A stretch of DNA of 64,000 bases from Nocardioides seonyuensis. GTDB taxonomy: Bacteria > Actinomycetota > Actinomycetes > Propionibacteriales > Nocardioidaceae. Numbering within the stretch: the first letter of the stretch is position 1; the number at the start of each line of letters is the position of its first letter. Shown piece after piece: positions 38,032-53,145 of the stretch. The stretch covers positions 558,001 through 622,000 of the forward strand of contig NZ_CP038436.1 in NCBI RefSeq assembly GCF_004683965.1. Direction: 5' to 3'. The position numbers were made by a program, and so were the translations under genes. The notes under the pieces are model-generated. The model was given only the letters and a program-made list of their open reading frames with translations, was not told the origin of the DNA and made no database searches.

Positions 38032-38034
38032 GCC

Positions 38035-43062
<5,028 letters not shown>

Positions 43063-43063
<1 letters not shown>

Positions 43064-43671
43064 CAGCACACCGCCGCGACGAGCTCCTTCGCTGCTGCGA
43101 CGGGGTCGGGTTGTCGCCAGGCTGCGCCGATCACGGCCACTCCGTGGGCTCCCGCGCGCCGTGCCCTGCTCGCGCCGGCGACCGTGATCCCGCCGATGGC
43201 GACCAGCGGCAGCACCCCCGCGGCTGCCGTGATCGCGTCCAGGCCGAGCGGCGACGGGAGCGAGTCCTTGCTGGCGGTCTCGAAGACCGGCCCGAACCCG
43301 GCGTAGGTCGCGCCCTCCGCGGCCGCCCTGCGCACGGCCGCCGCGTCCCTGCAGGTCGCCCCGACCACCAGGTCCGGCGCGAGCCGGCGGGCGTCGGTGA
43401 CGGCGAGGTCCTCGGCCCCGAGGTGGACGCCGTCGGCGCCCGTCGCCAACGCGACGTCGAGCCGGTCGTCGACGACCACCACGGCACCACTCGGCCGCAC
43501 CGCAGCGAGGACGATCCGCGTCAGCTCGACGAGCTCTCGGGTCGTCGCGGCCTTGTCGCGCACCTGGAAGCCGTCGACACCGACGCTCGCCATGTCCTCG
43601 AGCAGGGCGAGGTCGTCGGCCGCAGAGACGAGGCAGAACAGGCGGGGCAGGCTGGGCGTGCGGTCAACCAT
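43063..43671 (-). CDS. thiE: Thiamine phosphate synthase ThiE
   Basis: A 202-residue ThiE that joins HMP-PP and thiazole phosphate. It has the motifs missing from the paralogue: G-F-Q-V-R-D-K, V-V-V-D-D-R-L-D-V-A-L, G-A-D-G-V-H-L-G-A-E-D-L, G-F-G-P-V-F-E-T-A-S-K and P-L-V-A-I-G-G-I. It is the first gene after the TPP riboswitch, whose 3' end carries GGAAG just upstream of the ATG at 43671, so translation is likely switched off when TPP is bound. Confidence 0.93.
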
Positions 43672-43679
43672 CAGAGCTC

Positions 43680-43768
43680 ACTTCCTTCGCCGGCATGACC
43701 CGGATCAGGTACGACGGTCGGAGCGGTATCAGCTCCCTCTCAGCCCGCTGCCGCGGACTCCCGTGGGG
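43680..43768 (-). ncRNA. TPP riboswitch (THI element)
   Basis: Read on the minus strand: ACGGGAGTCC, then GGGCTGAGAGGGAGC, ACCGCTCCGACC, GTACCTGATCCGGGTCATG, and CCGGCGAAGGAAGTGAG. The CUGAGA and ACCUGAUCCGG cores and the closing GGAAG are diagnostic. It precedes thiE and would control the whole seven-gene thi operon. The 3' arm overlaps the ribosome-binding sequence, suggesting translational control. The first third lies inside the 3' end of the flavoprotein gene. Confidence 0.95.
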
Positions 43769-44840
43769 ACGCCGACGACCGTAGCAGAGCCACGACGGCG
43801 CTGGCCGCCGCTCTCCCGGCACGACTGGCGCCGATGGTGCTCGCCGACGGGCCGTAGCCGACGAGCTGGACGCGGGGGTCGAGGACGGCGGTGGTCGCAG
43901 CCTGGACGTTGCCCGGCACCGGCTCGAGGGCGATGCCCCCACCGGAGGATCGCAGGCCCAGCGGGGCGAGGTGGTCGACGGCGGCACGGAAGCCGGTGGC
44001 CCAGAGGATCACGTCGACGGGCTCGAAGGCACCATCCGCCCAGCGCACGCCGTCGGGCTCGATCGCCGCGAACATGGGTCGCCGCTCGTAGGCTCCGAGC
44101 TCGGCGGCACGCTGTTCCTGCTCCCGCAGCGCCAGGCCGGTGACGCTGACGACGCTTGCCGGCGGCAGCCCGCGTCGTACGCGCTCCGCGACGAGGGTCA
44201 CGGCGGCCAGGCCGGCCTCGCGGTCGAAGTCGTCCTCGCGCCACAGCGGCGGCTGACGCGTCACCCACAGGGTGCTGGTCACAGGTGCCAGCTCACCGAG
44301 GAACTGCACGGCCGAAGCCCCACCACCGACCACCAGCACGCGCTTGCCCCTGAGGTGGTCCGCACCCGGGTAGTGCGCGGTGTGGAACTGCTCGCCCTTG
44401 AACGACCCGATGCCCGGGTAGTGCGGGACGAACGGGCGCGTCCAGGTCCCGGTCGCGTTCACGAGGGTGCGAGTGCGCCACTCGCGGTCGCCGGCGCGTA
44501 CGACGAGCAGGTCACCGTCGCTCTCGACCCGGTCGACGCGCACCGGACGCAGCACCGGCAGCGCGTGGCGGCTCTCGTAGTCCGCGAAGTAGGCGGGCAC
44601 CACGACGTTGGCCGGGGCCGGCGAGCGGCCCGGGGCAGGGGTCGCCGGCAGGTCGGCGACGCCGTGCACGTCCTCCATGGTGAGCGAGTCCCACCGGTGC
44701 TGCCAGGCGCCGCCGGGACGCCGGTCGGCGTCGAGCACGACGTGGTCGACACCGCGTCGCAGGAGATGGAAGGACGCCGCCAGGCCGGCCTGACCGGCGC
44801 CGATGACCACGCTGTCGAGGACGGAGTCGCGGGAGGTCAT
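43740..44840 (-). CDS. FAD/NAD(P)-binding oxidoreductase (flavin monooxygenase-like)
   Basis: A 366-residue flavoprotein with two Rossmann motifs: V-V-I-G-A-G-Q-A-G-L-A near the N-terminus (FAD) and V-L-V-V-G-G-G-A-S-A-V near residue 165 (NAD(P)H). It also has L-V-N-A-T-G-T-W-T-R-P and I-L-W-A-T-G-F. This matches the CzcO/YpdA-like group. The ATG at 44840 is preferred to 44867. Its stop codon UGA is part of the conserved CUGAGA of the TPP riboswitch, so the gene runs into the thi leader. A role in thiamine metabolism is possible but not shown. Confidence 0.87.
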   Translation of the reverse strand: MTSRDSVLDSVVIGAGQAGLAASFHLLRRGVDHVVLDADRRPGGAWQHRWDSLTMEDVHGVADLPATPAPGRSPAPANVVVPAYFADYESRHALPVLRPVRVDRVESDGDLLVVRAGDREWRTRTLVNATGTWTRPFVPHYPGIGSFKGEQFHTAHYPGADHLRGKRVLVVGGGASAVQFLGELAPVTSTLWVTRQPPLWREDDFDREAGLAAVTLVAERVRRGLPPASVVSVTGLALREQEQRAAELGAYERRPMFAAIEPDGVRWADGAFEPVDVILWATGFRAAVDHLAPLGLRSSGGGIALEPVPGNVQAATTAVLDPRVQLVGYGPSASTIGASRAGRAAASAVVALLRSSASPRESAAAG

Positions 44841-44924
44841 GCCGTGACAACGCCCCGGCCGCCGCATCTATGCCGGCCCACTTCCCCCTACACAGGCGTG
44901 CGCCGGCGTGGCAACCTCGGAGGC

Positions 44925-45689
44925 ATGGACCTCACCAGCCTCGCCCGCACCCTGCTCGACCTCCACCACACCGGCCGCACACTGGTCCTCCCCAACGTCT
45001 GGGACGCCTGGTCCGCAAGGGCCGTCGCCGAGGCCGACTTCCCTGCCCTGAGCATCGGGAGCCACCCCTTGGCCGACTCGCGCGGGCAGGGCGACAAGGA
45101 GGACATGTCGCTCGACGACGCCCTCGACGGCGTGCGCCGCATCTGCGGCGCCGTGCCCGACGTTCCCGTCACCGCCGACCTCGAGGCGGGCTACGGCGTG
45201 GCCCCCGCCGAGCTGGTCGAGCGGATGCTCGAGGCCGGGGCGGTCGGCCTCAACGTCGAGGACACCGTCCACTCAGAGGGCGGGCGGATGCGCTCGGTCG
45301 CCGAGCACGCCGACTACATCGGCGGGCTGCGGCAGGCAGCTGACGGCGCCGGGGTCGACGTGGTCATCAACGCCCGCACCGACGTCTTCCTCCGCAAGGC
45401 GGAGTTCGAGGACCCGGTCGCCGAGGCGATCACCAGGCTGAAGGCGTGCGAGGACGCCGGGGCGAGGTGCGTCTACCCCGTGGGAGTCCCCGACGTCGAG
45501 ACCCTGCGCACGCTCCTCGACGAGCTCTCCGGCCCGGTCAACGTCATCGCCAACCCGCGCATCGGCTCGGTGGTCGGCCCCTTGGAGGAGCTTCAGGCCA
45601 TGGGGGTCCACCGGGTCACGTTCGGGCCCAAGCTGCAGCAGGAGCTCGCTGCTGACCTCAAGGCCCTGGTCTCCCACTGGCGGGCGTAG
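44925..45689 (+). CDS. Isocitrate lyase/PEP mutase family protein
   Basis: A 254-residue TIM-barrel of the ICL/PEPM superfamily. Signatures are L-P-N-V-W-D-A-W-S-A-R, S-I-G-S-H-P-L-A, V-T-A-D-L-E-A-G-Y-G (metal-binding Asp/Glu) and G-L-N-V-E-D-T. The isocitrate-lyase K-K-C-G-H loop is absent, so it is more like the oxaloacetate decarboxylase, 2-methylisocitrate-lyase-like or PEP-mutase-like group. GGAGG lies four bases upstream of the ATG. Its TAG stop is also the first three bases of the putative -10 of the fumarase gene. Confidence 0.85.
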   Translation: MDLTSLARTLLDLHHTGRTLVLPNVWDAWSARAVAEADFPALSIGSHPLADSRGQGDKEDMSLDDALDGVRRICGAVPDVPVTADLEAGYGVAPAELVERMLEAGAVGLNVEDTVHSEGGRMRSVAEHADYIGGLRQAADGAGVDVVINARTDVFLRKAEFEDPVAEAITRLKACEDAGARCVYPVGVPDVETLRTLLDELSGPVNVIANPRIGSVVGPLEELQAMGVHRVTFGPKLQQELAADLKALVSHWRA

Positions 45690-45692
45690 CAT
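45687..45692 (+). promoter_or_regulatory. Putative leaderless -10 of class I fumarase, overlapping upstream stop
   Basis: TAGCAT lies six bases before the GTG at 45699, and its TAG is the stop codon of the PEP mutase-like gene. The same arrangement recurs at 49346-49351 before fumC. Confidence 0.45.
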
Positions 45693-45698
45693 CCCGGC

Positions 45699-47425
<1,727 letters not shown>

Positions 47426-47429
<4 letters not shown>

Positions 47430-48460
47430 CCCCGGACGTCATACGCTGGTGGACCCATCGGTCGACTCGCGTATGACGTCCCCACGCCGTATGACGTCGG
47501 CGCCCTCCATCCGCGCGAGACCAGCGCCTGCTCGACCTGTGCGAAGAAGTCGTCTGGACATGCCTTCAGTCCGAGCACCGGGAGTCGGAGCACGATGTCG
47601 CCCTCAAGCGCGATGGTGTTGTGTCGCAGTGCATCAGCGATCGCGTTCTGGACCCAGCCGTGCTGGATCCCGTCGACCTCGAGGCACACCCTGAACCAGC
47701 TCCATCGGAAGTCCAGGTAGTAGGTCCGGGCCGATGTCCGCCTGAGCGCTTGGAGGTCAGGCTCGGGGAGCCCTCGTTCTCGGCAGCCCCGCAGGACGTC
47801 GAGCTCTCCCAGAGACCCCACACCTCCTGCCAGGTCCAGGAGCAGCGAGTCGATGCGCGTACGACGACGGTCTCGCCGCACGGCGAGCAGCGCCGCCGCG
47901 ATCTCGCCGGGGGTCGCCAGCTTCTGTTGGACGGTCATCGTCAGGACGAGATCTGCCTGCCGGTCGGATCTCGCCCACAGGGCTGCTCGAACGGCGGCGA
48001 CCGGAGTGCGGGAGCGGGGGACGTCCTCCCGGTCGATGTCGTCCTCGTTCCACCGCCTCGTCTGCCTGATGTCGACGCTTGCGCCCCGGTGTCGCACGCG
48101 CGCACCGCGCGGCACGGTGACGCGCAGTGGCGTGGCGTCGAAATGCTTGAGCCCGCCGAGCACCAAGGACGACGCTCCGTCGACGTAGGCACGCGGACCC
48201 GCCTCCAGCACTGCCGACCAGTGCTTGGCTCTCTCGTCCAGCGGGCCGCAGTGAAGCACGATCGAGTGCACCCCCAGCGGGCGCCACCGGTTCGCCGTGA
48301 TGTTGGCCGCGATCGCGGCTGGGCTCAGACCCGCACGGCTCAATTGCGCCCGGGTGACGACTCCGGCCTGCTTCTCCCCCAGCTCGTGCGCGGTGAGGTG
48401 ATGGCCCCGGCGACGCGCCGCCGTGCTCCTCGTGATCTCCATGTCGAGGAGGATGTCCAT
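47426..48460 (-). CDS. AbiEi-type N-terminal domain plus DUF559 endonuclease-like protein
   Basis: A 344-residue protein. Residues about 10-60 resemble the AbiEi antitoxin winged helix ([18 protein letters not shown]). The C-terminal 90 residues match DUF559, a Vsr/restriction-endonuclease-like fold: [23 protein letters not shown] and I-V-L-R-L-P. Such genes are abundant in Nocardioides-like genomes, usually single, and may be toxin- or defence-like. No partner toxin or antitoxin is adjacent. The start could also be GTG 48562. Inverted repeats lie at both ends, and the last residues are encoded inside one of them. Confidence 0.75.
47434..47498. repeat. Inverted repeat element (family B, copy 1) at the 3' end of the DUF559 gene
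   Basis: GGACGTCATACGC (47434-47446) is the perfect reverse complement of GCGTATGACGTCC (47469-47481), with a 22-base spacer. A third half-site CGTATGACGTC follows at 47488-47498. It lies just after the fumarase stop and inside the last 24 codons of the DUF559 gene. A related element is at 48585-48628. Confidence 0.8.
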
Positions 48461-48584
48461 TGGCGTCGGCCGACCGCCGGGGCTGGTCGCCGCCCTTGTG
48501 GACGACCCGCACCAGAGGCGTCTGTGGACGACTGACGGCCTGTTCCGGGGCGCCGCGCGCACGTGGGAGCGTCATGCCGCACGC

Positions 48585-48628
48585 ACGTCATACGTCGCTG
48601 GACCCACCGGTCAATCACCGTATGACGT
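48585..48628. repeat. Inverted repeat element (family B, copy 2) upstream of the DUF559 gene
   Basis: ACGTCATACG (48585-48594) and CGTATGACGT (48619-48628) are perfect inverted arms with a 24-base spacer. The spacer shares TGGACCCA and CGGTC with copy 1. Together the two copies bracket the DUF559 gene. Confidence 0.8.
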
Positions 48629-48661
48629 CCGTGGCGCCAGGACCCGGCTACTCTCGCAAAC

Positions 48662-49348
48662 ATGCAGCAGGAGGCCGCCCACGAAGTCGCCCGCGCCGAG
48701 TCGGAGCGGGGCGAGGTGGTGCTGAGACGACGTACGTCGGATGCCGGCGCCGACGTGCTGGAGCTGCGCGCCAACGGGGTCTTCGTGATGGACACCCTCG
48801 AGACGAGCACCGAGACCGAGCTCGCGGCAGCTGCCCTCGAGCTCGTGGCCGACCCACGCGACGTCGTCATCGGTGGGCTCGGCCTGGGGTTCACCCTCCA
48901 GCGTGTCCTGGCCGACACCCGGGTCGAGAAGGTGAGCGTGGTCGAGGTCGAGGAGGCGCTCATCGGCTGGATGCGCGACGGCACGGTCCCCCACGGGCCG
49001 GCCTTGCTGGCCGACCGCCGTGTCCACCTCGTCAACGCCGACATCACGATGGCCGTCGCCGAGGCGCGGCACACCTACGACCTCGTGCTGCTCGACGTCG
49101 ACAACGGGCCCGGCTACCTCGTCCACGACCAGAACGTCGGCCTCTACGAGCCCGCGATGGTCGAGCAGTGCCGCCGGATCCTCAACCCCGACGGCGTGCT
49201 GGTGGTCTGGGCGGCCAATGAGTCACCCGAGCTGCTGCGCACGCTCGAGGACGTCTTCGGCAAGGCCGAGGAGCGGGCGTACGACGTCCTGCTCCAGGAC
49301 CGCCCCGAGCAGTACTACCTCTACCTCGCCCGCCGCTCCAGCGCGTAG
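48662..49348 (+). CDS. Spermidine synthase-like protein (class I SAM methyltransferase fold)
   Basis: A 228-residue protein of the polyamine aminopropyltransferase-like family. It has [12 protein letters not shown] (cofactor loop), [17 protein letters not shown] and [11 protein letters not shown]. It is shorter than true spermidine synthases (about 280), lacking the N-terminal beta domain, so polyamine synthesis is uncertain. TACTCT at 48649-48654 is seven bases before the ATG. It is immediately upstream of fumC, whose putative -10 overlaps its TAG stop. Confidence 0.83.
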   Translation: MQQEAAHEVARAESERGEVVLRRRTSDAGADVLELRANGVFVMDTLETSTETELAAAALELVADPRDVVIGGLGLGFTLQRVLADTRVEKVSVVEVEEALIGWMRDGTVPHGPALLADRRVHLVNADITMAVAEARHTYDLVLLDVDNGPGYLVHDQNVGLYEPAMVEQCRRILNPDGVLVVWAANESPELLRTLEDVFGKAEERAYDVLLQDRPEQYYLYLARRSSA

Positions 49349-49358
49349 CGTCGGACCC

Positions 49359-50756
49359 ATGACACCGAGCGGCGCCCACGAGACCAGGATCGAGCACGAC
49401 TCCATGGGCGAGGTCGAGGTGCCTCGCGACGCCCTGTGGCGGGCCCAGACCCAGCGGGCCGTGGAGAACTTCCCGATCAGCGGGATCACCCTCCAGCCGC
49501 GCCACATCCAGGCGCTGGCCCACGTCAAGGCGGCGGCTGCGACGGTCAACGCGCAGCTGGACGTCATCACCCGGGAGCAGGCCGACGCCATCGTCGCGGC
49601 GGCGGGCGAGGTGGCCGAGGGCCGCCACGACTCGGAGTTCCCGCTCGACGTCTTCCAGACCGGCTCGGGCACCAGCTCCAACATGAACACCAACGAGGTG
49701 CTCGCCTCCCTCGCCGGCCGGGCCGGGGTCGAGGTCCACCCCAACGACCACGTCAACGCGAGCCAGTCCTCCAACGACACCTTCCCCACGTCGATCCACG
49801 TCGCCGCGACCCTGGCCGTCGCCGAGGACCTGCTGCCCGCCCTCGACGTGCTCGCCTCCTCGCTGGAGACGAAGGCCGACGAGTTCGCGACGACGGTGAA
49901 GTCGGGCCGCACGCACCTCATGGACGCGACGCCGGTGATGCTCGGGCAGGAGCTCGGGGGCTACGCCGCCACCGTCCGCTACGGCGCCGAACGGCTCGAG
50001 TCGGTCCTCCCCCGGGTGCGCGAGCTGCCGCTGGGTGGGACCGCGGTCGGCACGGGCATCAACACCCCCCAGGGCTTCGCGGCCCAGGTGATCGAGGAGC
50101 TGGGTCGTCGTACCGGCCAGCCGTTCACCGAGGCCCGCAACCACTTCGAGGCCCAGGGGACCCGCGACTCACTCGTGGAGCTCAGCGGGGTCCTGCGCAC
50201 CATCGCCGTCGGGCTCACCAAGATCTGCAACGACCTGCGCTGGATGTCGTCGGGACCGACGACGGGGCTCGCGGAGATCCACCTGCCCGACCTCCAGCCG
50301 GGGTCGAGCATCATGCCCGGCAAGGTCAACCCGGTGCTCCCCGAGGCGACGCTGATGGTGTGCGCCCAGGTCGTCGGCAACGACGCGACGATCGCCTGGG
50401 CCGGCGCTGCCGGCAACTTCGAGCTCAACGTGATGATGCCCGTGATCGCCCACAACCTGCTGGAGTCGATCCACGTGCTCTCGACCTCGTCGGTGCTGCT
50501 CGCGGAGCGTTGCATCGACGGGATCACCGCCGATGCCGAGCGCATGCGCGCCTACGCCGAGTCGTCGCCGAGCGTCGTCACCCCGCTGAACAAGTACATC
50601 GGCTACGAGGAGGCCGCCAAGGTGGCCAAGCAGGCGATGAAGGACGGCGCGACCATCCGCGAGACCGTGCTGGCGCTGGGGTACGTCGACCGCGGCGACC
50701 TCACCGAGGAGCAGCTCGACGCCGCCCTCGACGTGGAGTCGATGACCCACCCCTGA
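49359..50756 (+). CDS. fumC: Fumarate hydratase, class II
   Basis: A 465-residue FumC of the aspartase/fumarase superfamily, an iron-independent TCA-cycle enzyme. Signatures are [31 protein letters not shown] (catalytic His) and the flexible loop [17 protein letters not shown] (49346-49351) lies seven bases before the ATG, indicating a leaderless start. It corresponds to Rv1098c next to glpX in mycobacteria; here the pair is split by about 19 kb of inserted cassettes. Confidence 0.96.
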   Translation: MTPSGAHETRIEHDSMGEVEVPRDALWRAQTQRAVENFPISGITLQPRHIQALAHVKAAAATVNAQLDVITREQADAIVAAAGEVAEGRHDSEFPLDVFQTGSGTSSNMNTNEVLASLAGRAGVEVHPNDHVNASQSSNDTFPTSIHVAATLAVAEDLLPALDVLASSLETKADEFATTVKSGRTHLMDATPVMLGQELGGYAATVRYGAERLESVLPRVRELPLGGTAVGTGINTPQGFAAQVIEELGRRTGQPFTEARNHFEAQGTRDSLVELSGVLRTIAVGLTKICNDLRWMSSGPTTGLAEIHLPDLQPGSSIMPGKVNPVLPEATLMVCAQVVGNDATIAWAGAAGNFELNVMMPVIAHNLLESIHVLSTSSVLLAERCIDGITADAERMRAYAESSPSVVTPLNKYIGYEEAAKVAKQAMKDGATIRETVLALGYVDRGDLTEEQLDAALDVESMTHP

Positions 50757-50759
50757 GGC

Positions 50760-51599
50760 TCACATCTCCTCGTGGGTCTCCGGATCGCCGCCCCACAGCC
50801 GGCCCGACGGGTCGTCCAGAGCACTGATCGCCGCCATCTCGGCGTCGGCGAGCTCGAAGCCGAACACGTCGAGGTTGCTCGCCTGCCGCTGCGCCGTCGC
50901 GCTCTTGGGGATGGGGACCGCCCCGAGCTGCACGTGCCAGCGCAGCACGACCTGGGCCGGGGTGACGTCGTACGCCCGCGCCGCCTCGGCGATCGCCGGC
51001 TCGTCGAAGGGCGGCTTGCGAGCACCCAGCGGGCTCCACGACTGGGTGCGGATGCCCAGTCGCTCGTGCTCGGCGCGCAGGTCGGCCTGGGCGAAGCGGG
51101 GATGCAGCTCGACCTGGTTGACGGCGGGCGTCACGCCGGTCTCGTCGATGATCCGCTGCAGGTGCGCCGGGGTGAAGTTGGAGACCCCGATGCTGCCGAC
51201 GAGCCCTCGCTCGCGAAGGTAGACGAGGCCGCGCCAGGTGTCGACGTACAGGTCTCGCGAGGGGTTGGGCCAGTGGATGAGCACCAGGTCGATCCGGTCG
51301 AGACCGAGCCTCTCTAGTGACCCTTCTACCGAGCGGACGGCTCCGTCGGCGCTGTGGTCCCGCCCGCGGATCTTGGTGGTGACGACCAGCTCGTCACGGT
51401 CGATGCCGCTGGCGCGGATGCCCTCACCGACCTCGGCCTCGTTCTCGTAGGCCACCGCCGTGTCGAGCAGGCGGTAGCCCGCGTCGATGCCGGAGGCCAC
51501 GGCACGTACGCCGTCGGCGCCACGCAGCCGGTAGGTGCCGAGGCCGATCGCGGGGAGCGGCTGACCGTCGTTGAGCGTGTGCGTCGGAACCTGGGTCAT
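50760..51599 (-). CDS. Aldo/keto reductase
   Basis: A 279-residue NADPH-dependent reductase. The catalytic tetrad is readable: Asp and Tyr in L-L-D-T-A-V-A-Y-E-N-E, Lys in V-T-T-K-I-R-G and His in V-L-I-H-W-P-N-P. The cofactor-binding end shows V-P-I-P-K-S-A. It resembles 2,5-diketo-D-gluconate reductase or YvgN-type AKR5 enzymes; substrate unknown. TAACGT lies six bases before the ATG (51606-51611). Convergent with fumC. Confidence 0.92.
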   Translation of the reverse strand: MTQVPTHTLNDGQPLPAIGLGTYRLRGADGVRAVASGIDAGYRLLDTAVAYENEAEVGEGIRASGIDRDELVVTTKIRGRDHSADGAVRSVEGSLERLGLDRIDLVLIHWPNPSRDLYVDTWRGLVYLRERGLVGSIGVSNFTPAHLQRIIDETGVTPAVNQVELHPRFAQADLRAEHERLGIRTQSWSPLGARKPPFDEPAIAEAARAYDVTPAQVVLRWHVQLGAVPIPKSATAQRQASNLDVFGFELADAEMAAISALDDPSGRLWGGDPETHEEM

Positions 51600-51621
51600 G
51601 CCCCCACGTTAACGAGCCGGC

Positions 51622-52113
51622 TCAGGCACCCGAGAGCCGAAGCTCCTGCTGGTGGTCGAGCTCGGCGCGAAGCTCCTCGATGAGGTCGTCGTGGTCGCCG
51701 CCCAGCGCAGGCCGCTCCTCCACGCGCTTCTCCCAGTGGTGCAACGCTGCGGGCCACCCGACGATGTCGGCCGGCTCCCAGGAGTACCGCGGCGTCACGT
51801 GGGCGTGCAGGAAGGCGTCGGTGTTGCCCTGGATCTCCAGGTTGATGCGGCGGAACTGCGGGTCGCGCCGCGCGCACACCGCCCCCACGGCCCGCCCCAG
51901 CACGGCCATGTCCTGGAGGAACACCAGCTGGCGTGCCGGCTCGAGGTCGGTGAGCTGATCGACACCGGGGGTGTCGGAGATCAGCACGCAGTAGCCCGGC
52001 AGGTGCTGGTTGTCACCGATCACGGCGAAGCCGGCCTCGAGCCGGCGCAGCACGGTCGGGTTGGTCCCGGCGATCGCCGAGCCGACGCGGTCGGCCTTGT
52101 AGTCCTCGTTCAT
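51622..52113 (-). CDS. HIT-like (histidine triad) family protein
   Basis: A 163-residue protein with a HIT-type end: N-T-D-A-F-L-H-A-H-V-T-P-R-Y, giving H-x-H-x-x-P-R in place of the full H-x-H-x-H triad, so it is a divergent member. The N-terminal part has P-G-Y-C-V-L-I-S-D-T-P, similar to diadenosine polyphosphate hydrolase-like HIT proteins. Nucleotide hydrolase activity is likely but reduced certainty applies because the third His is replaced. TACGGT lies seven bases before ATG 52113. The longer open frame to 52821 is shadow of the next gene. Confidence 0.75.
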   Translation of the reverse strand: MNEDYKADRVGSAIAGTNPTVLRRLEAGFAVIGDNQHLPGYCVLISDTPGVDQLTDLEPARQLVFLQDMAVLGRAVGAVCARRDPQFRRINLEIQGNTDAFLHAHVTPRYSWEPADIVGWPAALHHWEKRVEERPALGGDHDDLIEELRAELDHQQELRLSGA

Positions 52114-52139
52114 GCCCTTCACCGTAGGGGTGCGTGGAC

Positions 52140-52793
52140 TCAGTAGAAGCCGTGGCTCCGCTTGAAGCTGTCGGCGTTGCAGGGCGTGCCGTAGCGCCCG
52201 GCGATGTACTCGAGTCCCCACCGGATCTGCGACTCGGCCGAGGTCATGTAGTCGGCCGGCAGGTCGTGCAGCTGGGTGAGCGCCTGCGGGATGCCGTACG
52301 CAGACGACGTGGGGTTGTCCGCGTCGACCCGCCAGTTGGACTCCCCGACGTACAGCGAGTCGAGGCAGGCGAACTGGTCGGCGGAGAAGCCGTACTCGGG
52401 GAGGAGCGCCCGGGCGATGTCGCGCGGGTCGCTCTGCGAGAGGTCCTGGCTGCGGCTGACCGCCGTGCCTGCTGACGCAGAGAGCGCGGCGGCCTTCGTC
52501 GCGTCGCGGTGACCGCGGCGGTCCGAGCGCGAGACGACCGGGGCGCGCTCCTCGAGCGCCTCCGCGCCGGCGGTGGACGGCGTGGTCGAGCTGATGTTCG
52601 CCGATGCTGCGGTCACCTCGGGCGGGGCCTCCAGGAGCCCCCCGGACACGGCGACGCCGGTGGCCGCGGCGGCGACCCCTGTCACGACGACGGACCGGCG
52701 AATCACGCGGGCCGACGTGCGGGTCGCCTTGTGGCGACCGGGCGCGCGGTGCTTGGGGGTGTACTTGTCGGGTTTCGGCACAGGTGTGTCCAC
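52140..52793 (-). CDS. Secreted lysozyme-like/transglycosylase domain protein
   Basis: A 217-residue exported protein. After a basic N-terminus (R-V-I-R-R-S-V-V-V-T-G) comes a hydrophobic Ala-rich signal, then a low-complexity spacer (about residues 45-115). The last 90 residues form an SLT/lysozyme-like domain: L-Y-V-G-E-S-N-W-R with the catalytic Glu, S-S-A-Y-G-I-P-Q-A-L, I-R-W-G-L-E-Y-I and C-terminal S-H-G-F-Y. It probably cleaves peptidoglycan. Two cysteines (C-L-D and C-N-A-D) may pair. Upstream DNA holds a TCACGA direct repeat. Confidence 0.85.
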   Translation of the reverse strand: MDTPVPKPDKYTPKHRAPGRHKATRTSARVIRRSVVVTGVAAAATGVAVSGGLLEAPPEVTAASANISSTTPSTAGAEALEERAPVVSRSDRRGHRDATKAAALSASAGTAVSRSQDLSQSDPRDIARALLPEYGFSADQFACLDSLYVGESNWRVDADNPTSSAYGIPQALTQLHDLPADYMTSAESQIRWGLEYIAGRYGTPCNADSFKRSHGFY

Positions 52794-52861
52794 AGGGGGG
52801 TTGACGACGGGGGTTCGTCACGCGTGCGACCAGGCGAGGGTCCGAGCCCCCGACCGCTTGG

Positions 52862-52878
52862 TCACGAAACGATCACGA
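52862..52878 (-). promoter_or_regulatory. Candidate regulator site: TCACGA direct repeat
   Basis: TCACGA occurs at 52862-52867 and again at 52873-52878, an 11-base period (one helical turn), about 70 bases upstream of the transglycosylase-like gene. Direct GTCAC-type repeats upstream of cell-wall hydrolase genes recall MtrA sites. Weak evidence only. Confidence 0.25.
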
Positions 52879-53004
52879 GCCACCATGCCGGAGCCGTTCA
52901 AGGCCCGCCAAGAGAACGAAGCAATTCACCGTGCCTCATTGGCCCCACTGATCACACTGGCCCCGCCTGCCTCATCGGGCACGTTTCACCGTGAGGCGTT
53001 CCAC

Positions 53005-53121
53005 AGTGGCGGCGTACGACATCAGCGCGGGCGAGGGTGGCGGCGTACGACGCCCCGATCGCCCGTGGGCGCGTCGTGTGCCGCCACCCTCAGGGGGAGG
53101 CGTGTCGTGTGCCGCCACCCT
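53005..53121. repeat. Cluster of inverted intergenic repeats (family A, copy 2)
   Basis: The 352-base gap 52794-53145 holds no convincing gene. It contains four family A units: direct at 53005-53020 and 53034-53051, inverted at 53073-53090 and 53104-53121. The inverted units read GTCGTGTGCCGCCACCCT. The unit at 53073 and its flanks match the unit at 37983 at 22 of 23 bases. Paired units could form a stem after phoH transcription. Confidence 0.7.
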
Positions 53122-53145
53122 GGTGGCCTCGCAGGACCAGGCAGG

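Noticed and set aside
52794..52960. Possible c-di-AMP (ydaO) riboswitch before the transglycosylase-like gene
   Set aside because: Such riboswitches are common before cell-wall hydrolases, but I cannot find the conserved core on the minus strand.
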